Source: Flavobacteriia bacterium
GTDB lineage: Bacteria > Bacteroidota > Bacteroidia > Flavobacteriales > Flavobacteriaceae
Length of the DNA stretch: 15,708 nt
Assembly (NCBI GenBank): GCA_011330545.1
Contig: DRQI01000472.1
Coordinates: 1-15,708 of the forward strand
Reading direction: 5' to 3'
Shown here: positions 1 through 6,732 of the stretch, piece after piece
Position numbering within the stretch: the first letter of the stretch is position 1
Layout: the number at the start of each line of letters is the position of its first letter
The notes under the pieces: model-generated
Database searches by the model: none
Told to the model about the DNA's origin: nothing
The model's input: the letters and a program-made list of their open reading frames with translations, nothing else
Position numbers and translations under genes: made by a program

Positions 1-2
1 AT

Positions 3-1025
3 ATCAATGCCGAAGATATCAATATCTATCGCAATTTGGCCGGTGGAGTTACCATCTCACAAATTTTACACGGCTCTGCAAATCCTATTGGCGGCAGGTC
101 TGCCATCCTCAAATTACGATGGGGTGAAACCGGAGATAAATTACTCTATAAAAATGCCTCAAAATTTATAAAGTTTGCCTTGGGTGAAAATGTAAAACAA
201 TCTAATTGGGGCAGTACGCAAACCATACGTTTTCCTCAAACAAGAATGGGTGTTGAACAAGTTTATAACGATTATTTTCAACGCGCCAAAGAATACGATG
301 CCCTTAAAAAAAGCGGAAAACCCTATCGCAAAGATGTTGAAATGGAAACGTTGGCAGAAATTTTAAACGGCGAACGTTTTATAACCTGCCATTCGTATGT
401 GCAAAGTGAAATTAATATGTTGATGAAGGTTGCCGAAAAATTCAACTTTAAAGTCAATACATTTACACATATCTTAGAAGGGTACAAAGTTGCCGATATT
501 ATGAAAAAACACGGTGCCGGCGCTTCTACTTTTTCAGATTGGTGGGCGTATAAATACGAAGTCAATGATGCCATACCGCAAAATGCCGCCATTTTAAACA
601 GTGTCGGTATCGTAACCGCCATCAATTCTGATGACCGCGAGATGTCAAGGCGACTGAATCAAGAAGTGGCAAAATCGGTAAAATATGGAGATATGACAGA
701 AGAAGATGCTTGGAAAATGGTAACCTTAAACCCCGCTAAATTACTACACATTGACCAATGGGTTGGAAGTATTAAAGTTGGCAAAGATGCCGATTTGGTA
801 CTGTGGGGCAGCCATCCCCTATCGGTATACGCTAAAGCGGAAAAAACGCTCATAGACGGAAAAGTATACTTTGATATCGAACGAGACAAACAACAACGCA
901 ATGCTATCAAAAAAGAACGTAACCAACTTATAAATTTGATGTTGAATGCCAAAAGCAAGGGAGCCCCTACGCAAACCCCAAAGAAAAAAGAACACAAAGA
1001 ATTTCATTGTGATACGGTTGACTGA
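3..1025 (+). CDS. Metal-dependent amidohydrolase, 3' part (5' end outside window)
   Basis: The reading frame is open from the first bases of the window, so the gene starts upstream and only the C-terminal part is visible; the TTG at 36 is not a start. The protein belongs to the amidohydrolase superfamily (imidazolonepropionase-like or prolidase-like branch), TIM-barrel hydrolases that cut amide or related bonds with a metal centre. Counting from codon 36, metal-site residues are seen as His119 (CHSY), His145 (THILEG) and Asp199 (NSDDRE). A typical C-terminal cap follows, with NPAKLLHID and GSIKVGKDADLVLW. The HxH ligand pair expected near the N terminus lies outside the window. The C-terminal tail is Lys-rich and charged. 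The next gene is a paralogue sharing the NAE...R...G and GG(R/T)...S segments. The substrate cannot be told from the sequence. The family assignment is secure. Confidence 0.88.
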   Translation: MNAEDINIYRNLAGGVTISQILHGSANPIGGRSAILKLRWGETGDKLLYKNASKFIKFALGENVKQSNWGSTQTIRFPQTRMGVEQVYNDYFQRAKEYDALKKSGKPYRKDVEMETLAEILNGERFITCHSYVQSEINMLMKVAEKFNFKVNTFTHILEGYKVADIMKKHGAGASTFSDWWAYKYEVNDAIPQNAAILNSVGIVTAINSDDREMSRRLNQEVAKSVKYGDMTEEDAWKMVTLNPAKLLHIDQWVGSIKVGKDADLVLWGSHPLSVYAKAEKTLIDGKVYFDIERDKQQRNAIKKERNQLINLMLNAKSKGAPTQTPKKKEHKEFHCDTVD

Positions 1026-1081
1026 GTAGCTTATGAGGTTTAGAAAAGAGAGTAGAGAAAAGAGAACCCTTGGCGCTCCCG

Positions 1082-1097
1082 CCTGCCGATAGGCAGG
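1082..1097. repeat. Short GC-rich palindrome between the amidohydrolase genes
   Basis: CCTGCC-GATA-GGCAGG is a perfect 6-bp inverted repeat in an otherwise AT-rich 108-base gap. It is preceded by a purine-rich stretch (AGAAAAGAGAGTAGAGAAAAG). Similar short GC-rich palindromes are, to my recollection, dispersed in some Bacteroidota genomes. No U-tract follows, so it is not a classic intrinsic terminator, though it could slow or partly attenuate transcription between the two genes. Confidence 0.5.
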
Positions 1098-1133
1098 TTT
1101 GCGACTTAACGAGAAAATAAAAAACAAAACAAC

Positions 1134-2435
1134 ATGTATACAATTTTAAAAAACACAATCCTACCATTGCTTATCGTACTGTACGCAACGGCCACAGCAC
1201 AACAAACCCCTGCGCCTAAGCAACAAGAAACCATTACCATTACCGGGGCTACAGCACATATCGGAAATGGAACCCTTATAGAAAACAGCATCGTTATTTT
1301 TAAAGATGGTAAATTAATTACAGTGGCCAAAGCATCCCCTGAAATTACACCTATAGGAAAAGTCATCAATGCCAAGGGCAAGCATATCTATCCCGGTTTT
1401 ATCATTCCGAATTCAACACTAGGATTGGGGGAAATTGCTGCTGTACGCGCTACCATAGACCAAGATGAAATAGGCACAATGATTCCGCATGTACGAAGCC
1501 TCATCGCCTATAATGCCGAATCAAAAATTGTAGAAAGCATGCGCCCGAACGGCGTTTTACTCGCTCAAATAACGCCGAGAGGCGGTACCATTTCGGGCAC
1601 CTCATCAATCGTACAGTTAGATGCGTGGAATTGGGAGGATGCCGCTGTTAAAGTAGACGATGGCATCCACGTAAATTGGCCCTCAAGTTTTAGGCAAGGC
1701 AGATGGTGGCTAGGCGAGCCTAGAGGTTTCTCGCCCAATAAAAAATACATGCAACAAGTTGAGCAACTCAAATCATTTTTACAAAATGCCAAGGCTTATA
1801 ATGCCGGAAACAAAACTCCTAAAAATATCCCTTTTGAAGCTACTGCCGGAATTTTTAACGGCACACAAAAATTATATATCCATGCACAAGCGGCACGCGA
1901 AATAACCGATGCCATTACCACTCTCAAAGAACTGGGCATACAGCAATTGGTACTGGTAGGCGGATATCAAGCCGATAAAACCATAGCGTTATTAAAAAAA
2001 TACAATGTCCCGGTTTTAGTGAGGCGTACGCACAGTGTACCTGTAAATGATGACGACGACTATGACTTTTCATATAAACTACCGAAAATATTACTAGACA
2101 ACGGTATTTTAGCCGGATTGGAAAATAGTGGGCAAATGGAACGAATGAACAGTAGAAACCTTCCGTTTTATGCCGGCCAAGTGGTAGGGCAAGGATTGGA
2201 TAAAGAAAAAGCATTGCAACTCATCACTTCCAATACCGCAAAAATTTTAGGAATTGACAAAGATTACGGAACTTTAGAAACCGGAAAAAGTGCTACCTTA
2301 TTTATCAGTGATGGCGATGCCCTTGACATGCGTACCAATAAACTAAGCCATGCTTTTATTGACGGTAGGGAAATTAGTTTGGAAACACATCAAACAATAT
2401 TATCTAAACGCTATATGGATAAATATTCAAAATAA
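1134..2435 (+). CDS. Secreted amidohydrolase paralogue with degenerate metal site
   Basis: The 433-aa protein has an N-terminal signal peptide (hydrophobic residues 8-22, likely cleavage after ATATAQ) and an amidohydrolase fold. It has the N-terminal beta-sandwich (ITITGATAHIGNG, IVIFKDGKLI), then HIYPGF at 84-89, and the C-terminal cap with SNTAKILGIDKDYGTLETGKSA. In active relatives the PGF segment is followed by Asp-x-His-x-His; here it reads IIPNST (90-95) with no histidine. One barrel His remains (LYIHAQ, His250). The second is replaced by LVLVGGY (271-277), and the metal Asp segment reads GLENSGQ. The protein is therefore probably not a canonical metallohydrolase; it may bind a ligand, partner the upstream enzyme or act by another mechanism. 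The ATG start follows an A-rich leader and gives a complete signal peptide. It is probably co-transcribed with the preceding paralogue. Confidence 0.85.
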   Translation: MYTILKNTILPLLIVLYATATAQQTPAPKQQETITITGATAHIGNGTLIENSIVIFKDGKLITVAKASPEITPIGKVINAKGKHIYPGFIIPNSTLGLGEIAAVRATIDQDEIGTMIPHVRSLIAYNAESKIVESMRPNGVLLAQITPRGGTISGTSSIVQLDAWNWEDAAVKVDDGIHVNWPSSFRQGRWWLGEPRGFSPNKKYMQQVEQLKSFLQNAKAYNAGNKTPKNIPFEATAGIFNGTQKLYIHAQAAREITDAITTLKELGIQQLVLVGGYQADKTIALLKKYNVPVLVRRTHSVPVNDDDDYDFSYKLPKILLDNGILAGLENSGQMERMNSRNLPFYAGQVVGQGLDKEKALQLITSNTAKILGIDKDYGTLETGKSATLFISDGDALDMRTNKLSHAFIDGREISLETHQTILSKRYMDKYSK

Positions 2436-2503
2436 TTAGCTCTGCGTTGGTTTGGGTGGGTAAGAAAATAAACCACTATAAATTAGAAATCTATAGTTTT
2501 AAT

Positions 2504-2523
2504 AAAGAATAAAATTCTTTTTT
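2504..2523 (+). terminator. Possible intrinsic terminator after the amidohydrolase pair
   Basis: AAAGAAT-AAA-ATTCTTT forms a 7-bp stem with a 3-base loop and runs into six T residues. It lies 69 bases after the stop codon of the second amidohydrolase. The stem is AT-rich and therefore weak. A second inverted repeat, ACTATA...TATAGT (2475-2497), sits just upstream. Confidence 0.4.
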
Positions 2524-2535
2524 AGTGATTATTTA

Positions 2536-2613
2536 TCATTCCGACAGAGCGTAGCGACGAGGAATCTCATAATTTTGAATTTGAAATGAGATTTCTCACT
2601 GTGTTCGAAATGA
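2536..2613. repeat. Imperfect inverted repeat, dispersed-repeat type
   Basis: The left arm at 2536-2570 begins TCATTCCGACAGAGCG and ends GAGGAATCTCAT. The right arm at 2586-2613 is an imperfect reverse complement (ATGAGATTTCTCACTG...GAAATGA), with a 15-base AT-rich loop between them. There is no reading frame in it. Sequences of the TCATTCCGA...GGAATCTCA type are, from memory, a common dispersed repeat in flavobacterial genomes; copy number in this genome cannot be checked here. It sits directly beside the larger palindrome at 2624-2800. Confidence 0.6.
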
Positions 2614-2623
2614 CAAAATGGCC

Positions 2624-2800
2624 TTAAACCCAGATTATGCAATAGATTTCCTATTCCGTTCAGAAATCACTGCAAAATAGGTCGTTTCACTGCGTTTTCA
2701 AAATTAACCGTAGCGGTGCTACGCTTAATTTAGTAAAACACCCTATTTTATAGCGCTTTCCTAACTCATAACGTAACTATATTGCATAAGCCGGGTTAAA
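2624..2800. repeat. 177-bp imperfect palindrome with terminal inverted repeats (MITE-like)
   Basis: The two ends (2624-2644 and 2780-2800) are 21-bp inverted repeats matching at 18 of 21 positions (core TATTGCATAA). The centre (2701-2731) is a second inverted repeat, AAATTAACCGTAGC / GCTACGCTTAATTT, with loop GGT and one mismatch. Between them AAAATAGG on the left pairs with CCTATTTT on the right, so the whole element can fold on itself as one long interrupted stem. There is no reading frame and no clear target-site duplication. This architecture fits a miniature inverted-repeat element or another non-coding palindromic repeat. Mobility is inference. Confidence 0.6.
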
Positions 2801-2821
2801 TGTTTATAGAAACTAAAGTAA

Positions 2822-2838
2822 CTGCAATAAAATTGCAG
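2822..2838. repeat. Small perfect stem-loop upstream of the methyltransferase gene
   Basis: CTGCAAT-AAA-ATTGCAG is a perfect 7-bp stem with a 3-base loop, followed at once by GGTT-TT-AACC (2839-2848). It lies about 85 bases before the GTG start at 2922. The role is unknown; it could be an operator, a leader structure or chance. No other feature is visible from 2849 to 2900. Confidence 0.3.
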
Positions 2839-2900
2839 GGTTTTAACCTTTAACTTCATAATTAAACACCAGTTCGTTTAATTTTTAACATTGCTTTTTC

Positions 2901-2908
2901 TATTTTTG
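2901..2908 (+). promoter_or_regulatory. Candidate Bacteroidota -7 promoter element for the 2922 operon
   Basis: TATTTTTG matches the Bacteroidota sigma-factor core TAnnTTTG exactly. No good TTG -33 element lies 17-23 bases upstream, so only half of the promoter is supported. If used, transcription would begin roughly 8 bases before the GTG start at 2922, giving an almost leaderless mRNA. Confidence 0.3.
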
Positions 2909-2921
2909 ACAAACTCTTGTC

Positions 2922-3716
2922 GTGTACAAACAAATTTCAAGCATACAAAATCCGTTTATCAAAGAAATCTTACAGCTCCAAGAAAAATCGAGGGCTCGAA
3001 AAAAATCAGGAGTATTTGTCATTGAAGGCAAACGTGAAATACTATTGGCTATCAAAGGAGATTATACTTTGATAAAACTTCTTTTTTGTGAAACAATTTT
3101 TGATAGAAATGAGTTGAATCAATACGGTATTGCTACCGAAAATATTATTAAAATCAGTACACAGGTATATCAAAAAATTGCCCATAGAAGTTCTACCGAA
3201 GGAATTATCGCCATTGCCAAAAGCAACACCTTATCACTTAGCACTATCAAATTGGGCAATCTTCCATTGATATTAGTTGCCGAAGCTCCTGAAAAACCGG
3301 GCAATATCGGGGCTTTGCTCAGAACAGCCGATGCCGCTAATGTTGATGCGGTATTGATAGCCAATCCGAAAACCGATATGTACAACCCTAATATCATCCG
3401 CTCTAGCGTAGGCTGCCTATTTACCAATCAGATTGCTACGGGCACTACCACTGAAATTATTGCTTTTTTAAGAGAACGGCAGGTTGCTATTTTTTGTGCG
3501 GCCTTACAGGCATCAACTGTATATACCACTCAAGACTTTACCAAAGCTTCAGCCATCGTTGTTGGTACCGAAGCTACCGGGCTCAGCAAAGAATGGCTGA
3601 CACACGCTACACAGCATATTCGCATCCCAATGCAGGGACAAATAGATTCATTAAATGTTTCGGCTTCGGCAGCAATTCTTATTTTTGAAGCCAAAAGGCA
3701 ACGTAATTTTGAATAA
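2922..3716 (+). CDS. SpoU/TrmH-family RNA 2'-O-ribose methyltransferase
   Basis: This 264-aa SPOUT-class enzyme is predicted to move a methyl group from SAM to a ribose 2'-OH in rRNA or tRNA in the cytoplasm. The N-terminal substrate-binding domain (about 1-105) begins ISSIQNPFIKEI and carries FVIEGKREI. The SPOUT knot shows all three family motifs: EKPGNIGALLRTA (124-136, with conserved Asn128 and Arg134), VVGTEATGLS (213-222), and IPM...SLNVS (235-247). Length is normal for the family. The GTG start at 2922 is chosen because homology-like sequence begins at residues 5-6 and no ATG is near. Its stop codon touches the ATG of the next gene, so it leads a four-gene operon. RlmB/TrmH-like specificity cannot be resolved from the sequence. 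Confidence 0.9.
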   Translation: MYKQISSIQNPFIKEILQLQEKSRARKKSGVFVIEGKREILLAIKGDYTLIKLLFCETIFDRNELNQYGIATENIIKISTQVYQKIAHRSSTEGIIAIAKSNTLSLSTIKLGNLPLILVAEAPEKPGNIGALLRTADAANVDAVLIANPKTDMYNPNIIRSSVGCLFTNQIATGTTTEIIAFLRERQVAIFCAALQASTVYTTQDFTKASAIVVGTEATGLSKEWLTHATQHIRIPMQGQIDSLNVSASAAILIFEAKRQRNFE

Positions 3717-4175
3717 ATGGGCAAACTGAAATTAGTATCGAGCATTTTTATCATCAGCATCCTCATTAGTAGTTGCGGCGTGTCTCGCAAGGCAGCATCG
3801 GCGAGTTCTGTAAAATTAAAATTAGAAAAGCAATACCAACAATATAAAGGCACTCCGTATAAATATGGCGGTACCGATAGAAGGGGCTTTGATTGTTCGG
3901 GATTTACCCAATTAGTTTACCGCAATGCTTTTCGTATTGAACTGCCCAGAACTACCGAAGCCATGGCAAAAACAGGAAAAAAAGTTTCAAAACATACATT
4001 ACGGCCGGGTGATTTGGTATTCTTTAGGCCTTCACGAAAATACAGGCATGTGGGTATTTTTATGGGGAATGGCATTTTTATGCACAGCTCTACCTCTAAC
4101 GGAATTATCAAATCTAAATTGAGCAATCCGTATTGGAAAAAGAAATATAAATTTGCCAAAAGGATCTTGAAATAA
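3717..4175 (+). CDS. NlpC/P60-family lipoprotein, putative peptidoglycan endopeptidase
   Basis: This is a small 152-aa lipoprotein. The lipobox LISSC puts the lipidated cysteine at residue 20, followed by a short linker and a single NlpC/P60 papain-like domain (about 38-150). The catalytic Cys60 is in FDCSGF, the catalytic His111 in YRHVGIFMGNG, and the probable third residue is His123 (FMHSS). PGDLVFF (97-103) is the usual core strand. Family members cut the gamma-D-Glu-diaminopimelate bond of peptide stems. Anchoring suggests action at the periplasmic face of a membrane, similar in plan to Spr/MepS. The ATG directly abuts the stop of the methyltransferase gene, indicating translational coupling. 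No SH3 binding domain is present. Confidence 0.9.
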   Translation: MGKLKLVSSIFIISILISSCGVSRKAASASSVKLKLEKQYQQYKGTPYKYGGTDRRGFDCSGFTQLVYRNAFRIELPRTTEAMAKTGKKVSKHTLRPGDLVFFRPSRKYRHVGIFMGNGIFMHSSTSNGIIKSKLSNPYWKKKYKFAKRILK

Positions 4176-4180
4176 GCGAT

Positions 4181-4933
4181 ATGATAGGAATTATTAGTGC
4201 CATGCGTGAAGAAATGCAAACCTTATTGGATAATTTACAAGGATTATCTGCTACTACCAAAGGAATGCGTACGTATTATACCGGTAAACTTTTTAATACG
4301 AATGTCGTATTGGTATTTTCAAGATGGGGAAAAGTAGCGGCTGCAACCACCATAACCCAATTACTCAATGATTATACAGTTGACGAAATTATCTTTACCG
4401 GAGTTGCCGGAGCCCTTGATAAAAATTTAAACATCGGAGACATTGTTATCGGCAATGCTTTATACCAACACGATGTAGATGCGAGTCCGCTTTTTAAAAA
4501 ATTTGAAATTCCGCTGTTGCAGCAAACCTCTTTTAAAACGTCTACCACACATCGAAAAAAATTATACGAAGCCACACAATTATTTTTAAAGGCTTATACT
4601 GATTATATCGACAATACCAAGGCTCAATCTTTTGATATCAAACAACCCAAAGTAATGATTGGCGATATTGCCAGTGGCGATCAGTTTATCTCAGATATAG
4701 CGGTAGTACAGCAACTTAACACAGCACTCCCGTCAGTTTGTTGTGTTGAAATGGAAGGTGCCGCCGTAGCACAAGTTTGTTATGAATATAAAATTCCGTT
4801 TTCAATTATCAGAATCATTTCTGATAATGCCAATGATAATGCCCATATAGATTTTCCAAAATTTGCCAAAGACATTGCCAGCCATTATGCCTTAGGAATC
4901 TTACAAAACTATTGTTACAATGCCCGTTCTTAA
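4181..4933 (+). CDS. mtnN: 5'-methylthioadenosine/S-adenosylhomocysteine nucleosidase
   Basis: The 250-aa enzyme hydrolyses the glycosidic bond of MTA and SAH, removing inhibitory by-products of SAM-using reactions and feeding adenine and methionine salvage in the cytoplasm. The N terminus GIISAMREEM carries the catalytic Glu (Glu11, equivalent to E. coli Glu12). FTGVAGALD (72-80) is the phosphorylase-fold core, VEMEGAA (189-195) supplies the substrate-binding Glu192, and ISDNAND contains the general acid Asp215. It is slightly longer than the E. coli enzyme, with extra residues around 101-150. It starts 5 bases after the NlpC/P60 gene, and its 3' end overlaps the next gene by 14 bases. A SAM-dependent methyltransferase in the same operon makes a metabolic link plausible. 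Confidence 0.92.
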   Translation: MIGIISAMREEMQTLLDNLQGLSATTKGMRTYYTGKLFNTNVVLVFSRWGKVAAATTITQLLNDYTVDEIIFTGVAGALDKNLNIGDIVIGNALYQHDVDASPLFKKFEIPLLQQTSFKTSTTHRKKLYEATQLFLKAYTDYIDNTKAQSFDIKQPKVMIGDIASGDQFISDIAVVQQLNTALPSVCCVEMEGAAVAQVCYEYKIPFSIIRIISDNANDNAHIDFPKFAKDIASHYALGILQNYCYNARS

Positions 4934-5885
4934 TCACTCAACTTACCAACCTTCTCTCCTCTTTAAAAACAAACATTTTAATACGGTTTATAGAACGTTA
5001 TTCAATAAATACGCGATACCATTTGACAGGCAACGGTTAGAATTAGCCGATGGTGATTTTATAGATTTGGATATTTCTTCAGTAAATGCTGATAAGGTAG
5101 TGATTGCTATTCACGGCTTAGAAGGCAGTTCGGCATCTACTTATATTTTATCGCTAACCCAAATTTTAAATCAACATCATTTTGACGTTGTGGCGATGAA
5201 TTTACGTGGTTGTAGCGGTGAGCCCAACAGGTTGCTAAGTTCGTACCACAGTGGCAAAACCGAAGATTTAGAAGCGGTAATTCAATATATCGAACAACAA
5301 TATCACTATAAAGAAATTCATCTTGTAGGGTATAGCCTTGGCGGAAACCTATCCTTAAAATATATGGGTGAAAAAGGGAAGAAAGCAAGGGTACAATCGG
5401 CTGTGGGAGTTTCGGTACCTTGTGATTTAAAAACAACAGCTATACAAATGAATGCATGGAGTAACCGGTTGTATCTCAATCGGTTTCTAAAAACATTGGT
5501 AGAAAAATCTTTTCAAAAACTAACGATGTTTCCCGATTCTTTCTTAACGGAAGAAGCAATTGCTTCCATCAAAAATTTTAAAGATTTTGACGATTTGTAT
5601 ACGGCTCCGGCACACGGATTTACGGATGCAGAAGACTATTGGCGAAAATCGAGTTGTAAACAGTTTATACCCAAAATTAACAAGCCTACTTTACTGATTA
5701 CTTCATTAGATGACCCGTTTTTTGGCGATGCTTGTTATCCGTTTACCGAAGCCGAAGAAAACGATTCTTTTTTTATGGAAGCCACCAATTACGGCGGCCA
5801 TGTTGGGTTTGGCAAGTATTTCGATGTCTTAAAAAATACCTGGTGCGAACATCGCATTTTGTCATTTTTAACAACCCAACAGTAA
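4920..5885 (+). CDS. Alpha/beta-fold hydrolase, YheT family
   Basis: The 321-aa protein is of the YheT/AB-hydrolase-4 type. The oxyanion segment is AIHGLEGSS (63-71), the nucleophile elbow GYSLGGN gives Ser139, the acid is in TSLDDPFF (Asp264 or Asp265) and the catalytic His is in NYGGHVGF (His294). The N-terminal YQPSLLFKNKHFNTVYRTL resembles the lead-in of YheT proteins. There is no signal peptide, so it is probably cytoplasmic. Family members are predicted esterases or lipases with unsettled physiological substrates. The ATG at 4920 lies inside the end of mtnN (14-base overlap), indicating translational coupling as the last gene of the operon. A strong stem-loop follows nine bases after the stop codon. 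Confidence 0.87.
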   Translation: MPVLNHSTYQPSLLFKNKHFNTVYRTLFNKYAIPFDRQRLELADGDFIDLDISSVNADKVVIAIHGLEGSSASTYILSLTQILNQHHFDVVAMNLRGCSGEPNRLLSSYHSGKTEDLEAVIQYIEQQYHYKEIHLVGYSLGGNLSLKYMGEKGKKARVQSAVGVSVPCDLKTTAIQMNAWSNRLYLNRFLKTLVEKSFQKLTMFPDSFLTEEAIASIKNFKDFDDLYTAPAHGFTDAEDYWRKSSCKQFIPKINKPTLLITSLDDPFFGDACYPFTEAEENDSFFMEATNYGGHVGFGKYFDVLKNTWCEHRILSFLTTQQ

Positions 5886-5893
5886 AATAGTTT

Positions 5894-5939
5894 TATAGTG
5901 ACACCGTGACTTTGAGTTACGGTGTCGCTAGAGCAGAAG
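5894..5939 (+). repeat. 46-bp stem-loop repeat, copy 1
   Basis: TAGTGACACCGTGAC-TTTGA-GTTACGGTGTCGCTA forms a 15-bp stem with only two G-T pairs and a 5-base loop, followed by GAGCAGAAG. A second copy lies at 6575-6620 in the same orientation (39 of 46 bases equal), so the pair brackets the gene at 5998-6555. The copy also directly follows the yheT-like gene and could act as a transcription end or mRNA-stabilising hairpin, but no T-tract follows it. Confidence 0.7.
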
Positions 5940-5997
5940 GATTAAGTTCTATTTACTACAGCAAAAAATAGTAACAAACCGAATGAAATTAAAGTAA

Positions 5998-6555
5998 ATG
6001 TACATGAGAAATACAATAAAACTACTTTTTTCACTATTAATATTAATAATTGCAATGGGAATATTTAGCATATTTAAAAAACCTAATAAAAACATAGACT
6101 TAGATAAAATTCTAAAAAATAAACGTTCTGATTTAGCAATTATGGAAATTGATGAACATCTTAACAAATTATCCAATTATTGCGAGGATATTGAAAAACT
6201 CAACAAATCTCAAAAAATTCTGATTATAATTGAAAATTTAGAGCAAGAAATAAATAATGGCGGCTTTCATCAATTTTATTTTAATTCAAGCGGTGATTTT
6301 GCTAATGAAACTGTTGAATATCTAAAAATAATTAAAGCAGAGAAAACTGCAAACATTGTTACAACTGCAAATAAACAATGGGAAAATGGAATTGTTCCAA
6401 AAGACAGAACAGAAAGGCAAATCGCACTTGAAACAATCGAAATTAAAGCAAAACCGATTTGGGAACAATGCGATAATAATTTTTATAAATACCAAGATAA
6501 CATTGCAGAATTATTAATAGAATTTGTAAAACAAAACCGAATAGACTTTGAATAA
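5998..6555 (+). CDS. Membrane-anchored DUF4375 (DMP19-like) domain protein
   Basis: The 185-aa protein has one N-terminal transmembrane segment or uncleaved signal anchor (about 7-26) followed by a soluble domain. EINNGGFHQFYFNSSGD (84-100) and the following helix ending KAEKTANIVTTA are the signature of the DUF4375 family. That family includes the C-terminal domain of Neisseria DMP19, a protein described as a DNA mimic. The function of most members is unknown, and here the anchor would place the domain outside the cytoplasm or at the membrane. A start at ATG 6004 is equally possible. The gene is much more AT-rich than its neighbours (13 G/C in the 60 bases at 6001-6060, against 22 in the 60 at 5161-5220). 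It sits between two direct copies of a 46-bp hairpin repeat. Both features suggest acquisition as a unit. Confidence 0.72.
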   Translation: MYMRNTIKLLFSLLILIIAMGIFSIFKKPNKNIDLDKILKNKRSDLAIMEIDEHLNKLSNYCEDIEKLNKSQKILIIIENLEQEINNGGFHQFYFNSSGDFANETVEYLKIIKAEKTANIVTTANKQWENGIVPKDRTERQIALETIEIKAKPIWEQCDNNFYKYQDNIAELLIEFVKQNRIDFE

Positions 6556-6574
6556 AAAATAGTTTATAACAATC

Positions 6575-6620
6575 TATAGTGACACCATGACTTTGAGTTT
6601 TGATGTTACTAAAGCAGAAG
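6575..6620 (+). repeat. 46-bp stem-loop repeat, copy 2
   Basis: This is a direct repeat of 5894-5939, with 39 of 46 bases equal. It begins TATAGTGACACC, has the same TGACTTTGAGTT centre and ends AAGCAGAAG. The stem is retained but weaker: eleven Watson-Crick pairs, two G-T pairs and two mismatches. The bases before both copies are also alike (AAATAGTTT). It begins 20 bases after the stop codon of the DUF4375 gene. The remaining 6621-6761 is AT-rich, with no further gene seen. Confidence 0.68.
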
Positions 6621-6732
6621 CCAAAACTAGCCAATCAAGTATCATAATTCACGTCAAACTGCAATATCTTATTGATATCGTTGTTATTGTAGATATAATA
6701 CTTATTTAACCATAAAATTGGTATAATTATTA

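Larger units (their letters stand above)
2436..2921. other. 486-base gene-free region rich in inverted repeats
   Basis: No credible coding frame is present on either strand. The region holds a weak terminator, a dispersed-type inverted repeat, the 177-bp palindrome, a small perfect stem-loop and a candidate -7 element, each listed separately. It separates the amidohydrolase pair from the methyltransferase operon, which share orientation. Confidence 0.7.

Noticed and set aside
36..1025. TTG at 36 as the start of the first amidohydrolase
   Set aside because: The frame continues upstream with conserved sequence (INAEDINIYRN), and the protein would lack its N-terminal metal ligands, so the gene is simply cut by the window edge.
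819..1381. Minus-strand frames over the amidohydrolase genes
   Set aside because: They are antisense to clearly conserved coding sequence and read like translated complement, including through the CCTGCC palindrome.
3494..3688. Small plus-strand frame inside the methyltransferase gene
   Set aside because: It lies in another frame over conserved SPOUT motifs and has no recognisable domain or independent signal.
5894..5930. Classic intrinsic terminator after the YheT-like gene
   Set aside because: The stem is strong but no T-tract follows it, and a second copy exists downstream, so it is listed as a repeat.
5894..6620. Integron attC sites flanking the DUF4375 gene
   Set aside because: The repeats are palindromic but lack RYYYAAC and GTTRRRY boxes at the ends of the stem, and no integrase gene is in the window.
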